From Fidelibacterota bacterium (GTDB taxonomy: Bacteria; Fidelibacterota; Marinisomatia; SCGC-AAA003-L08; TS1B11), in assembly GCA_020354025.1 (NCBI GenBank), contig CP070638.1:1540335-1600548 (forward strand): DNA of 60,214 nucleotides, given 5' to 3'. A program made the position numbers and the translations under genes. This document shows positions 34,725 through 44,570 of this stretch, piece by piece. Below the pieces are notes generated by a model. It did not search any database, was not told the origin of the DNA, and worked only from the letters and a program-made list of their open reading frames with translations. Numbering within the stretch: position 1 is the stretch's first letter; the number at the start of each line of letters is the position of its first letter.

Positions 34725-34928
34725 ATGCCGGGACAAGGTTCAGCCGGTAATGTGCTAGCAGCATTCGCTAGCCTGGTCGTACCAGGACTGGGGCAGTTGC
34801 TCCAGGGGCGGCTGATAATAGCCATTTTCATGTTCGGTCTGGCGGTGGTGTTGTGGTTCTTCCTGCTGGGCTGGATCATCCACCTGTGGTCCGTCCTGGA
34901 CGCCGCTCGTTTTAGGTCGAAGGAATAG
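34725..34928 (+). CDS. Small two-helix membrane protein
   Basis: 67 residues starting one base after the RidA-like stop. Two hydrophobic segments (about 10-28 and 29-55) contain VVPGLGQLLQGR, which resembles the PGxGQ turn of TM2-domain proteins, followed by a short basic tail. Translationally coupled to its neighbour by position. Function unknown. Confidence 0.65.
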   Translation: MPGQGSAGNVLAAFASLVVPGLGQLLQGRLIIAIFMFGLAVVLWFFLLGWIIHLWSVLDAARFRSKE

Positions 34929-34940
34929 GAGGGACTCTTC

Positions 34941-35243
34941 ATGATAAAGCACATCGTCATGTGGCGCCTGATGGAAGAAGTCGAAGGGACCGCAAAGGAA
35001 GGGAACACGCGTGTGATGAGAGCGCGCCTGGAAGCTCTCCCCAAGGCTATTCCGGAAATCGGACGACTGGAGGTAGGGCTTAATATCAAGGATTCGGAGC
35101 GGGCGGCCGACGTAGTACTCTACTCTGAATTTGACAGCCCCGAAGCCCTGGCCACCTATATCCAACACCCCGCACATCAGGAAGTGGTGGCTTTTATCCG
35201 CGAAGTCGCCAGTGAGACGCGGGTGGTGGACTACGAGGTCTAG
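34941..35243 (+). CDS. Dabb-family (stress-responsive alpha/beta barrel) protein
   Basis: 100 residues, one ferredoxin-like domain: MIKHIVMWRL at the start, then LEVGLNIK, DVVLYSEFDSPEALATYIQH and HPAHQEVVAFI. These are standard Dabb features. Such proteins dimerise into a barrel; most have no proven enzymatic role. It starts 12 bp after the previous gene with AATAGGAGGG as ribosome-binding site. Confidence 0.85.
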   Translation: MIKHIVMWRLMEEVEGTAKEGNTRVMRARLEALPKAIPEIGRLEVGLNIKDSERAADVVLYSEFDSPEALATYIQHPAHQEVVAFIREVASETRVVDYEV

Positions 35244-35247
35244 TCGC

Positions 35248-36192
35248 TCAGCTGTCCTGTTCCACCAGCTCCATCACCACCCCCCACCGCAGGCCCCTGT
35301 CACTGACCGTCAGGCGATCCAATTTTAAGCAGCGCATTACAGCCCGCAGGATCATCCCCCCTGCGATAATCACGTCTGCCCGGCCAGGATGGAGACCGGG
35401 CAGCTCCAGCCGTTCTTGTAGAGGCAAGTCCGTACAGAGAGCCAGGATTTGCTCCAGGATAGGAACGGTCAGGACGGCCCCGTGAATCCTACTGTGATCA
35501 TACTTCTCCAGCTTCAGGTTAATAGCCGCGAAGGTAGTGACGGTGCCACCCACGCCTACGATCGCACTCACAGGTAGTGACCAGTCGACACCGTCAAGTA
35601 TTATATCAATATGTTTAGCCGCTGATGACAGTTCTTCCGAGGAGGGTGGATCGTGGTGGAACCAGCGCTCTGTAAGCCGGACGCTGCCTAGGGGCATACT
35701 TTCCAGTGCCACCAGGCACCCATCCTTTTCTATAGCGATCTCGGTGCTACCACCGCCCACATCAGCGACTACGCGGTTGCCGCCGGTATAAGGAAATTCG
35801 TGCTGTACTGCCTGTAGCACCAGCTTCGCCTCCTCCCGGCCACTGATCTCGACCAGGTCATATCCGGTGGCATCCTTAAGGCGCTTATGGAGTTGGTCCC
35901 GGTTGGTGGCTTCCCGGAATGCGCTGGTGGCTACACACCGCACCCGACGGCAATTATAAGACTCGATGATGCCCTGGTACTCCCGGAAGGTTGCTGCTGC
36001 GCGGGCCAGAGCCTGCTCGGAGAGCTGACCGGTGTAGTCCACACCAGCCCCAAGGCGGACTACCCGCAGCTCCCGGGCCAGAGGAATCAGCCGTGAGCCG
36101 TCCCACCGGGCCACCAGCAGCAGGCAGGTGTTGGTACCAAGGTCAATGGCGGCGTAAAGATCATGTCCCGGAGTCGGGATATGATCTTTCAC
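35248..36192 (-). CDS. Exopolyphosphatase / ppGpp-ppp phosphohydrolase family (Ppx/GppA)
   Basis: 314 residues, the short form of the family without the C-terminal HD domain. AAIDLGTNTCLLLVA near the N-terminus and VADVGGGSTEIA in the middle are the two phosphate-binding loops of the actin-like fold; VGVGGTVTTFAA is the second-domain motif. It removes terminal phosphate from polyphosphate and/or pppGpp. It lies 8 bp from the glycosyltransferase gene upstream and is probably cotranscribed with it. Confidence 0.88.
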   Translation of the reverse strand: MKDHIPTPGHDLYAAIDLGTNTCLLLVARWDGSRLIPLARELRVVRLGAGVDYTGQLSEQALARAAATFREYQGIIESYNCRRVRCVATSAFREATNRDQLHKRLKDATGYDLVEISGREEAKLVLQAVQHEFPYTGGNRVVADVGGGSTEIAIEKDGCLVALESMPLGSVRLTERWFHHDPPSSEELSSAAKHIDIILDGVDWSLPVSAIVGVGGTVTTFAAINLKLEKYDHSRIHGAVLTVPILEQILALCTDLPLQERLELPGLHPGRADVIIAGGMILRAVMRCLKLDRLTVSDRGLRWGVVMELVEQDS

Positions 36193-36200
36193 GGTCGGAT

Positions 36201-37208
36201 TCAGCTTTTTGCCTCGGAAGCAGGTGGCGCTGGCGGCTGTGTGTAAATCTTATTGTTCCTAACATAGCTCCGCAGCCCCTGTACCACGCTGGCCACTATC
36301 AGGAATCGCACTAACATATTACTGATAGGGAATGGCAGGACAGGCAGCAGCACTCGTCCGAGGAAGCGGGTGATAGGATTGAAAAGCAACCGGCCCAGCA
36401 ATCGCTTATGGCGGAAATAATTCCCCGTTAATGGCCAGGCGAAGTCCGCCGCCAGTATGTTGGCGATCTCCGGATTGTGGCTTAGAATCCGTGGCAGGTT
36501 GTGGTATCCGTAGTCTCGCAACAGCTTGAGATGAGCATCAAGGGACCGGTCCTGGTGATGGTAAGATACCGACCGGTTGCCGTAGTAGATACCATCGGGA
36601 AATCTTTGAGCTACCCGGTAACCGAAGAGGATGTCCTTGCCCCCAAAATGCCTGAATGATTCCTCGAAGGTTCCTCCAGCTTCAACCGCAGCCCGGCTCA
36701 AGGCAGCGTTGTTGAAAATCAGGTACTGGAAGCCCAGAGGCTGGATGTCACCGAAGCGGCGAGGCCCCCTCAGGGAGGACTCGTAAAGGTACCGGTTCAG
36801 CTTCGATTTTGGTAGCCAGGAGGCCGGCTCCACCTTCCCTACCACAGCTTCCCGCCCCGGCTTGGCTAGCTCCGCAACGTGCTGTTCCACGAAATCGGGC
36901 TGCACTTCCATGTCGCCATCAAGAAAGATGACGACCTCACCCGTGGTGTGCCCCAGAGCCATATTGCAGGCCTGGCTGCGCCCCAAATTGCTATCGGGAA
37001 AATGCCGGTGGATGAAATCAGGTGGGGTTTGCCGCTTGAGGAACTCACGGGTGCCGTCGGTAGAGCAGTCGTCCACCACGTGCACTTCCAGACGATCATT
37101 GGGATAGGCGAGTCGGCACAGGGACTCGAAGCAGGTGGGATAATGTGGCCCGCCATTATGGATTGTTACCACAACGCTCACGCTGGGCTTTTCCCTTGTG
37201 TTTTCCAT
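36201..37208 (-). CDS. Family 2 glycosyltransferase
   Basis: 335 residues. GT-A fold: VSVVVTIHNGG, HVVDDCSTDGTREFL, VIFLDGDMEV (D-x-D metal site) and FRHFGGKDILFGYR, followed by a C-terminal region with a hydrophobic patch near 290-315 that may touch the membrane. It adds sugars to a surface glycan. The start overlaps the stop of the next upstream gene (TAATG), so the two are coupled. Confidence 0.85.
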   Translation of the reverse strand: MENTREKPSVSVVVTIHNGGPHYPTCFESLCRLAYPNDRLEVHVVDDCSTDGTREFLKRQTPPDFIHRHFPDSNLGRSQACNMALGHTTGEVVIFLDGDMEVQPDFVEQHVAELAKPGREAVVGKVEPASWLPKSKLNRYLYESSLRGPRRFGDIQPLGFQYLIFNNAALSRAAVEAGGTFEESFRHFGGKDILFGYRVAQRFPDGIYYGNRSVSYHHQDRSLDAHLKLLRDYGYHNLPRILSHNPEIANILAADFAWPLTGNYFRHKRLLGRLLFNPITRFLGRVLLPVLPFPISNMLVRFLIVASVVQGLRSYVRNNKIYTQPPAPPASEAKS

Positions 37209-38293
37209 TACACCTCGATTCCCAGCCGGCGGTAATACTCGTATAGTTGGTCGCCCACAACTTCCAGGGCATGGTGGTTCTCAGCCCATATACGGGCGGC
37301 CTGGCCGCGTTCCCTGATTAACTCATGATTCTCAATCAGCGCAGCTAACTGCTCCAGTAGGTCGCCAGGACTGATGTTCACGAAGGGATGGTCAGGCATG
37401 AACGCCTGGTAATCGGCGTTCATGGAAGTGCAGCAAGCCAAGCCCAGGGCCATAGCCTCTACGGAGTTCATGCCGTAGCCGGGGGCCACGTCGGCCACCT
37501 GGTCGATATAGATATCAGATTCAGCCTTCAAAGCCATAGCCTCTTCGTGTGGTTGATTTTCGATAAAAATAAAGCGGATACCATGGGACGCTTCCAGAGA
37601 ACGGCAGGCGGCGATTATAGTCTCCGATCCTTTGGCGTACCGGCTGCGGGTGGCGTGGCAAATGGTGATGGGATCATGCAGTCGCCGCGCTGGCTGATGG
37701 GCAGCCACGTCGTATGGGAGGAAGAGATAATGCAGGTTGGGGTGCCGGGGGAGCAGATCATACTCACTGGTGAGGTTGAGCTGGATATGACGATCAACCG
37801 CCGGGATCACACCCCGGTTGCGAAAATCACGGCCGTGGTAGGTGCCGATGATAGGCTTACTCTCTTCCGCCAGGCGACGGACAAAATCCCCATTGCGGTA
37901 AAACTCCAGGCCACCCTCAAGGTGATAAATGTCGTAGTCCAATAAGCCATAATTCTTAATAGCCGGCTCCACTCGGAAACGCCATAGCCAATCACGGAAG
38001 GTGAAAAAGGCCCGTTCGATACCGGTCTTCGGTCTCCAGAGTGGCGGGCTGCCCGGGATCTCCGTCCAGTTACCCTGGGAACCCTTAGTGCGAGTATAAA
38101 GCCGGTGACGCAGCTGGGTTGCCCGGCGTCTGAAAGGGACCAGGGGCAGGTGCAGGCAGATATCGTCGCGAAATCCATAAGCCGAGGAGAAGTAGGTGAT
38201 ATAGCGGCACTGGTTTCCGCGCGAATTGTGGACTTTCTGCCAAAGTTCCAGCTGCCCGACTACATTCTGCGCCGCAATATAGAGGATCTTCAT
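37208..38293 (-). CDS. Glycosyltransferase, GT-B fold (family 1/4-like)
   Basis: 361 residues. Features of GT-B enzymes: GTYHGRDFRNRGV in the middle, ICHATRSRYAKGSE, then VAPGYGMNSVEAMALGLACC, equivalent to the E-x7-E nucleotide-sugar site of family 4, though the second position is less typical. Works with the coupled GT2 gene in surface polysaccharide synthesis. Acceptor and donor sugars are unknown. Confidence 0.75.
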   Translation of the reverse strand: MKILYIAAQNVVGQLELWQKVHNSRGNQCRYITYFSSAYGFRDDICLHLPLVPFRRRATQLRHRLYTRTKGSQGNWTEIPGSPPLWRPKTGIERAFFTFRDWLWRFRVEPAIKNYGLLDYDIYHLEGGLEFYRNGDFVRRLAEESKPIIGTYHGRDFRNRGVIPAVDRHIQLNLTSEYDLLPRHPNLHYLFLPYDVAAHQPARRLHDPITICHATRSRYAKGSETIIAACRSLEASHGIRFIFIENQPHEEAMALKAESDIYIDQVADVAPGYGMNSVEAMALGLACCTSMNADYQAFMPDHPFVNISPGDLLEQLAALIENHELIRERGQAARIWAENHHALEVVGDQLYEYYRRLGIEV

Positions 38294-38373
38294 GAGTGAC
38301 TCTGCCCGGGAATAGCCATTAAAGCTATGTCATTTTTAACCGCGGCAGTGTATTTTTAACTCTGGAAAATACG

Positions 38374-39549
38374 ATGAAGTTATACGTCATACCTTCCTGG
38401 TATCCTTCGAAGCTGAATCCGGCCAACGGCACTTTCTTTGTCGATTGGGCCGGGACCCTAGCCCGGGCCAGTCATGATATCGTGATAATCGCAAACGTTA
38501 TGCATCCATTCAAGAAACTGCCCAAGTACCACCAACTTCCCGGAAAAACTCATCAACCGGGATTGGAATCCGGACTGTTGACCTACCGGCGGGAAGCCAT
38601 CAATCTGCGGCCCAAGTTGGCAAAAAAGAGCTTCCAGGTCTATAAAAAAAGTCTAACCAGCCAGTTTGAGCAGGCGTTAACTGAGAAAGGCCGACCGGAT
38701 ATTGTTTTGGTCCATTCATCCCTCTGGGCCGGGGCAGCTCTTGCGGAACGTCTGTCGTCCGAAGCGATTCCCTTTATAGTAATGGAACATCTGAAAGCCT
38801 TTCTCCTCGAAGCTGGATTCAGTGACTTCCAGAAAAGATGCGTACAGACAACCTATAGCCGGGCTGACAAAATAGTTGCCGTCAGTTCCACCCTGGAGAA
38901 ACAAATCCTGAAGATCTTTCCCGGGGCACAAGGCAAAACTACCATTATCCACAGTCCGGTAACGAAGAAAATGATGGCCCCGGTTGGTCTTGATAGTAGT
39001 ACCGCCCCGGATTTCACATTCATTGCTGTCAGCCTACTCAGAACTGAAAAACGAATTGATCTCCTACTGAAGGCCTTCTCCCGGCTGGTGCAAGCAGGCA
39101 AATCCGCAAGATTGAAGATCGTGGGTGATGGGCCGTTGAGAAAAAGCCTGGAGCGACTGGCCCGCCGTTTGAATGTGGGGAACCGGATCGATTTCCTGGG
39201 GTATCTGACCAGGGAACAAGTTACCGGAGAACTGCATCAGAGCGATTGCCTGGTTCTTCCCAGTGATGTGGAAACCTTCGGCATGGCCTTGGTGGAAGCG
39301 ATGGCCGCTGGTCTACCCGTAATCGCAACCAGTTGCGGCGGTCCCCAAGATATCGTGACTGAGGAAACCGGGCTACTGGTTCCAGTGAACGACGAAATCG
39401 CTCTTTGTCAGGCCATGCAAACCATAATGGATAATTACGACAACTATGAGCCTGAAAAAATCCGTCGATATGTCGGAGGGAAATTCGGGGAGCAGACTTA
39501 TGTGGCCGCCCTTACGGCCGTCTTTGACGAATTAGTCCCCGGCTCGTGA
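38374..39549 (+). CDS. Family 4 glycosyltransferase
   Basis: 391 residues. GT-B fold with PSWYPSKLNPANGTFFVDWA at the start, VAVSSTLEKQI, VSLLRTEKRIDLLLKAF, GDGPLRKSLE and the donor-site motif SDVETFGMALVEAMAAGLPV. It is divergent from the preceding gene and overlaps the 3' end of the flippase gene on the other strand by 18 bp. Likely part of the same surface-polysaccharide locus. Confidence 0.9.
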   Translation: MKLYVIPSWYPSKLNPANGTFFVDWAGTLARASHDIVIIANVMHPFKKLPKYHQLPGKTHQPGLESGLLTYRREAINLRPKLAKKSFQVYKKSLTSQFEQALTEKGRPDIVLVHSSLWAGAALAERLSSEAIPFIVMEHLKAFLLEAGFSDFQKRCVQTTYSRADKIVAVSSTLEKQILKIFPGAQGKTTIIHSPVTKKMMAPVGLDSSTAPDFTFIAVSLLRTEKRIDLLLKAFSRLVQAGKSARLKIVGDGPLRKSLERLARRLNVGNRIDFLGYLTREQVTGELHQSDCLVLPSDVETFGMALVEAMAAGLPVIATSCGGPQDIVTEETGLLVPVNDEIALCQAMQTIMDNYDNYEPEKIRRYVGGKFGEQTYVAALTAVFDELVPGS

Positions 39550-40989
39550 TACTCTGAAAATGCGGGCAATGACAGCCCTTTCACGGACGTTCAGAAAGCC
39601 TGTTAATACCAGTACTATGGGATATGAAACCATTAATAGTACGTCACGAAGCACTGCCCCCTCAGTGATCTCCCACAAGCCGTAGATTCCAGCCATCAGC
39701 AGGAACACCCGCAGCAATCGGCTCCATTCGTAGGGGACCGGGTAGATCCGCTGGTTAATGCCCAGAAACGCCAATGCCATGATGAGAAATGAAAGGCAGG
39801 TAGCGAGGGCGGCTCCCAGTGCGCCGTACAGTGGAATCAGGGCTACATTCAGCACGACATTGGACAGCGCGCCTATTCCGCGGGTAATGGCGACCCAAAG
39901 GGAGCTTTCCAGCTGAAACACACCCGGCAGTTGAAGCAGATAGGCGGCATGGAACAGGTAACCGAGGGCGATCCAGGGAACGATCTCGGTCCCCTGCCAG
40001 AAGTCAGGACCATAAAAAGTAACAGGTCCCAGATCCAGGCGAACCAGATGGGGAACCCACAGGCACATCAGCACCCAGATAAATCCCAGTACTGCCAGCA
40101 GATAGGTTGCTATCCTGGCGAACAACCGCCTGGTCTCGTCCGTGTCTTCCTGTTTTAGGAAGAAAGGGTGCCAGCTCATGTTAAAACCCATGGCGATCAA
40201 GAACATGAGCATGCCGAGCTTATGCCCTGCGCTGTAGATGCCTACGGTCTCCACGTCGGTCATTATTTTCAGAATATAGCGGTTCGCGAGTTCCATCGTC
40301 ATGGCGAAGATACCGGAGGGCAGGAAGGGCAATCCGAAGCGCATGAGCTGACGCCAGGTAATCAGGGAGGCCCGACGCAGCTCCAGGCGTTTCCAGATGA
40401 TGGGAAAGGTCAGCACGAACAGGGAACCGGAGGTGATCAGGTTACTCATCAGGACTCCCTGAATCCCCATCCGGTACTTGAGGACCAGCAGGAGGTTAAG
40501 TCCCAACGAACCGGCTACATTGAGCAAACTGAACCCGGTGTAGACCAGGGGCCTCTCTTCGGAGCGCAACAGCAGCAGGGGCACATACCAGAGTACGTCG
40601 AAAAAGAGTATGCCGGATATATACGCAATAAACCGGGGATGATCACCTCCCAGAAGGACAGCAGCCAGCGGCTGCCGGAAAGCTAATAGTAACGCGATAA
40701 AAACGGCCGTGGTTATAACAAATGAATAGTATGCAGTAGTCAGATACCGGGCACGATCCTCTCCCCCGGTCTGGACATACCACTTCATGAGTGCGGCATC
40801 CAGTCCGTATTTAAGCACAACGCCCATGAATCCCATGAAAGCGTAGGCTAGCGAAATCACGCCATAATCATAAGTGGAGAAGACGTTGGTATAGAGGGGT
40901 AGCAGCATGAAGGACACCGAGCGGACCAGGATATGACCGGTGCCGTAGATCAGCGTCTGGAGGGAAAGGGCCTTGATCGGCTGAAGCAT
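39532..40989 (-). CDS. Polysaccharide flippase (Wzx/MOP superfamily)
   Basis: 485 residues, twelve to fourteen membrane helices. The start ALSLQTLIYGTGHILVRSVSF and LLPLYTNVFSTYDYGVISLAY are typical of oligosaccharide flippases, with the T/S-x-Y-G motif after helix 2. It moves lipid-linked repeat units across the inner membrane. The following minus-strand gene upstream encodes a FemAB-like transferase 8 bp away; glycosyltransferases are adjacent. Confidence 0.88.
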   Translation of the reverse strand: MLQPIKALSLQTLIYGTGHILVRSVSFMLLPLYTNVFSTYDYGVISLAYAFMGFMGVVLKYGLDAALMKWYVQTGGEDRARYLTTAYYSFVITTAVFIALLLAFRQPLAAVLLGGDHPRFIAYISGILFFDVLWYVPLLLLRSEERPLVYTGFSLLNVAGSLGLNLLLVLKYRMGIQGVLMSNLITSGSLFVLTFPIIWKRLELRRASLITWRQLMRFGLPFLPSGIFAMTMELANRYILKIMTDVETVGIYSAGHKLGMLMFLIAMGFNMSWHPFFLKQEDTDETRRLFARIATYLLAVLGFIWVLMCLWVPHLVRLDLGPVTFYGPDFWQGTEIVPWIALGYLFHAAYLLQLPGVFQLESSLWVAITRGIGALSNVVLNVALIPLYGALGAALATCLSFLIMALAFLGINQRIYPVPYEWSRLLRVFLLMAGIYGLWEITEGAVLRDVLLMVSYPIVLVLTGFLNVRERAVIARIFRVSRAGD

Positions 40990-40997
40990 GGTAGAGA

Positions 40998-41981
40998 TTA
41001 GAGCCGGATTTCGAGCGTATCCCTGAACATACCACTGGAGCCGAAGCTTTCCTTGAACCGGGCCAGACCGAAGTTAGGCTCCATCTGGACAGTGAAAATA
41101 CCGAAGTCCAGGTAGCGGAAGCCCTTTTCGATAGCCCGACAGATCATCTCGTAGAACAGCAGGTTCACCGCCCGGTATTGTTGAAAGACTTCATCGTGGC
41201 TGATGTAGAAGGCCAGGGTCACGTCCGGACCGGCGTCAAAGATGGTGATGCCGGCGATCATACGGTCTCCCCGGTAAGCTGCCAGCAGGTGAATCTCATC
41301 GGGGAAAAGGTCAGCCAGGCGGAGCAGCTCTTCCAGCGTATGGGTAGGCTGGACGTTGTGGCGGCGCTTGAGATTGTGCAGCAGGATGTCGTAAAAGGTA
41401 GAGTAGTCATGACTTAGGCTTACCACTATCCCGGACTGTTGAGCCTTTCTTACCGCCCGCCGCGAGGCGTCGGTGAACTTGGTCAGGTTCTCTTCGGGGG
41501 ACGGTTCCAGGTATAGGATGCTGGATACCTCGCGACGTCGGTAGGAGAATCCCTGCTGCAAGAGGGCAAAGTCCAGGTAGTTGGACAGGCGGCGGTTATA
41601 AATGGTTGGTGGTAGGGTGAGGGTAATTCCCTGGAATCCCCACCTGCGAGCATAATCCAGCAGGCTTTCCACCAGTTCACAGCTGTTTTGAAATGATAGG
41701 CCGATAGGCACCACCAACCCGCCGTAGGAGGCACCGGGGTGCGAGACCAGGTGGCGTTCACCTTGCACCTCCTGCTCAGCTGCCGGGAACAAGGCCAGTA
41801 GACCTTTTGCCCCGGTAAAGGTCAGCGAGTGGTCCTGGAAGCGGTCTTGGGGGTGATAGCCCAGAAAACGACGCAGGTGGAAGAGGGTGCCGTTGCTGGC
41901 CTGCCGTACGTAACGGTCCCACTCTTCCTGGAAGGATGGTTCATAGGGAGAAACGGTTATGGTCATGCTAGCAATACGCAT
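40998..41981 (-). CDS. FemAB/GNAT-superfamily transferase
   Basis: 327 residues with two GNAT-like halves. LFHLRRFLGYHP, GGLVVPIG, KFTDASRRAVRKAQ, YRGDRMIAGITIF and YRAVNLLFYEMI..A...GFRYLDFG are hallmarks of the FemAB-like and CelD-like acyl or aminoacyl transferases found in polysaccharide loci. It probably acylates or aminoacylates a sugar of the surface polymer. A start at 41966 (second Met) is equally possible. Confidence 0.78.
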   Translation of the reverse strand: MRIASMTITVSPYEPSFQEEWDRYVRQASNGTLFHLRRFLGYHPQDRFQDHSLTFTGAKGLLALFPAAEQEVQGERHLVSHPGASYGGLVVPIGLSFQNSCELVESLLDYARRWGFQGITLTLPPTIYNRRLSNYLDFALLQQGFSYRRREVSSILYLEPSPEENLTKFTDASRRAVRKAQQSGIVVSLSHDYSTFYDILLHNLKRRHNVQPTHTLEELLRLADLFPDEIHLLAAYRGDRMIAGITIFDAGPDVTLAFYISHDEVFQQYRAVNLLFYEMICRAIEKGFRYLDFGIFTVQMEPNFGLARFKESFGSSGMFRDTLEIRL

Positions 41982-42151
41982 GGGAATTTATCGGTGCCAG
42001 CAGGCAAGTGGAAGGGAAGAGTGCATACACGGGAATGAAGCCAGTATGGAATACGTCCACTTGCCATTGCAGGTTCAAGGCCCTATACTATACCGGTCTT
42101 TACATCAGTTTGTATCCCATCATCATATTAAATCGGCGGGGAGGAAACCTT

Positions 42152-43822
42152 ATGATTAAACGTAGACCCTACTCAATGACCCTATTATTCATTCTGATGG
42201 TGGCTATTACAGCTGCCGTTCATGCTAGGCCTCAGGACAAACCCACCATCAAGCGCCGGCACGTGGCCGCCACCGAGCGAATAATCGGCCTTTCCTTCGA
42301 CAAATCTGAGCGGGACTCCCTGCTGGCTGATCTGCACGACAACCTGGGCAACTACCAGAACCTGCGTGCTCTGGAGATACCCAATTCCTGCCCACCCGCC
42401 CTGCTCTTCAATCCGATCCCTGCCAGTAAAGCATTTGACAACGAGACAAGAGCCCTGATTTTCGCCCCGGTGAAGGAAGTATCCCGTCCTGAGGGGCTGG
42501 AGGAGCTCGTCTATTACTCGGTGACTCAGCTGGCGGAACTGATCCGCACGCGACGTATCACCTCTCTTGAATTGACGAAAATGTACCTGGAGCGTCTCAG
42601 AGACCACGGCCCGGAACTGGAGTGCGTGGTGACCCTCACCGAAGACCTGGCCCTGATGCAAGCCCGGCGGGCCGATGAGGAAATCGCCGCGGGCAAATAT
42701 CGCGGTCCACTACACGGCATTCCCTACGGTGCCAAAGACCTGCTGGCGGTGAAAGGCTACCCCACCACCTGGGGCGCCATGCCTTACAAAGACCAGGTTA
42801 TTGACGAAGACGCCGCTGTTGTCCAGCTGCTTGAGGAGGCTGGAGCCGTGCTGGTGGCCAAGCTCACACTTGGAGCCCTGGCCTGGGGGGATGTATGGTT
42901 CGGGGGCAAGACCCGCAATCCGTGGAACCTGGAGCAGGGCTCCAGCGGCTCTTCGGCAGGCTCCGCGGCGGCCACCGCAGCCGGATTGGTGTCCTTTGCT
43001 ATCGGTTCGGAGACGTGGGGGTCCATCGTCTCACCATCTACCCGCTGCGGAGTGACGGGTCTCCGGCCCACCTTCGGTCGCGTGAGCCGGACTGGTGCCA
43101 TGGCCCTCAGCTGGTCTATGGACAAACTCGGTCCCATATGTCGCACCGTGGAAGACTGCGCCATTGTCTTTGACGCCATCCGTGGCCCTGACGGCCTCGA
43201 TCAGAGAGTGGTGGACCTCCCCTTCAACTACAACTACCAAGTGGACTGGAACCGCCTGCGCATCGGCTACGTAGAGCAGGCTTTCGAGGAAGATCGCCCA
43301 GGTAAAGCCAATGACCAAGCCGTACTGGAGGTTCTCCGGGAGCTGGGGGCCAATCTGGTACCCATCGAGCTGCCCGACTATCCAATCGAAGACCTGGCAT
43401 TCATCCTGAGTGCGGAGGCAGCAGCGGCCTTTGATGAACTCACCCGCTCCGGGAGAGACGACCTCCTTGTGCGGCAGATCAGAAGAGCCTGGCCAAATTC
43501 CTTCCGCGCTTCACGCTTCATCCCGGCGGTAGAGTATATCCAGGCCAACCGTGCAAGGAAGTTAATCATTCAGGAGATGGAACGGACTCTGGCTGAGGTA
43601 GACCTGTACGTCTGCCCCTCATTCGGCGGGGATAACCTGCTCCTTACCAACCTGACGGGACACCCCTGCGTGGTACTGCCCAATGGGTTCAATGAGCAGG
43701 GCTCTCCTACCAGCATCTCCTTCATGGGACACCTGTATGATGAAGCTACCCTACTGGCCGTAGCCCGGGCCTACCAGGAAGCTACCGACTGGCATTTAAA
43801 ACACCCTCCGGAGTTTAAGTAG
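42152..43822 (+). CDS. Exported amidase (amidase-signature family)
   Basis: 556 residues from the ATG at 42152, preceded by GGGGAGGAAA; the frame stays open upstream to 42008, but that part is not protein-like. The signal peptide ends AAVHA. The Ser-cisSer-Lys triad is visible: Lys in YGAKDLLAVKG, cis-Ser in QGSSGSSAGS and nucleophile Ser in GSETWGSIVSPS. LRPTFGRVSRTGAM also fits. It hydrolyses amide bonds; substrate unknown. It ends LKHPPEFK; an echo of this end occurs at 44571-44624. Confidence 0.88.
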   Translation: MIKRRPYSMTLLFILMVAITAAVHARPQDKPTIKRRHVAATERIIGLSFDKSERDSLLADLHDNLGNYQNLRALEIPNSCPPALLFNPIPASKAFDNETRALIFAPVKEVSRPEGLEELVYYSVTQLAELIRTRRITSLELTKMYLERLRDHGPELECVVTLTEDLALMQARRADEEIAAGKYRGPLHGIPYGAKDLLAVKGYPTTWGAMPYKDQVIDEDAAVVQLLEEAGAVLVAKLTLGALAWGDVWFGGKTRNPWNLEQGSSGSSAGSAAATAAGLVSFAIGSETWGSIVSPSTRCGVTGLRPTFGRVSRTGAMALSWSMDKLGPICRTVEDCAIVFDAIRGPDGLDQRVVDLPFNYNYQVDWNRLRIGYVEQAFEEDRPGKANDQAVLEVLRELGANLVPIELPDYPIEDLAFILSAEAAAAFDELTRSGRDDLLVRQIRRAWPNSFRASRFIPAVEYIQANRARKLIIQEMERTLAEVDLYVCPSFGGDNLLLTNLTGHPCVVLPNGFNEQGSPTSISFMGHLYDEATLLAVARAYQEATDWHLKHPPEFK

Positions 43823-44080
43823 CATCGGCATGTCAGGATACCTGGAGGACTCTCAGCTTATAAATTGTAAATTTGAGCACAATAACAGTGCGCCACCTGC
43901 GTCGTGTCCGATACGGAGTACCAGTCAGGCATTGAAGCGATGGGGAAGGCTTTTCGGAACAAAACAACTGCGGCTGCGCTTACCTGGGTGTCGATTGCCA
44001 GCCATTTGCGCTGGGGCTATCGGAGTCATCCTGATCTTGAAGATGCCACGAATGCACGTTAAGGAAAAAGGGACGTAATC

Positions 44081-44542
44081 ATGATAAAATCCGTGTTCTA
44101 CTTTGTGCTCTTGCTACTGATTTGGTTGATTGCTTGTGACCTGGGTGAAGAGATCGATGAAGCAATTATAACGGTGTCAGGAAATGTATCTGATGATGGC
44201 CAGCCAGTAGCCGAAGTGTTGGTAATGCTGGTGGAAAGTCCCGACTCATCCGATGGTATTAGCCTGGCCAATGCCAGCATTACGGGCAGCACCGGTGATT
44301 ATACTATTCTAAATGTCGATCCCGGTGATTACTATGTGATGGCAGTTGACGATGCCAACGACGATTTCGAATTCGATGTCATGTACGACAGGCTAGGCTT
44401 CTTTGGTATCGATCCAGCCGTGAACGATCTCGAGCCCGACGCTATCGTAGTGACCGATGAAGACCTGGAGAATATCGACATTGAGTATCTGTACAGTTTA
44501 AATATTGCGGGGAATATCATAAAGATCACAGCCCCCGATTGA
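44081..44542 (+). CDS. Lipoprotein with carboxypeptidase-regulatory-like domain
   Basis: 153 residues. The lipoprotein signal ends LLIWLIAC. The mature part is acidic and has a beta-sandwich pattern: VSGNVSDDGQPVAEVLVML, ASITGSTGDYTILNVDPGDYYVMAVDD. Such domains are found in FCB-group surface proteins and TonB receptors. It lies upstream of the TonB/HmuY-like pair but 340 bp away, so cotranscription is uncertain. Function unknown. Confidence 0.75.
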   Translation: MIKSVFYFVLLLLIWLIACDLGEEIDEAIITVSGNVSDDGQPVAEVLVMLVESPDSSDGISLANASITGSTGDYTILNVDPGDYYVMAVDDANDDFEFDVMYDRLGFFGIDPAVNDLEPDAIVVTDEDLENIDIEYLYSLNIAGNIIKITAPD

Positions 44543-44570
44543 TCAGTATGCAGATTGACATTCCACCCGC

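Noticed and set aside
43830-44078. Plus-strand 82-residue frame after the amidase
   Set aside because: No ribosome-binding site, odd composition, and a different frame of the same DNA looks more protein-like; treated as debris.
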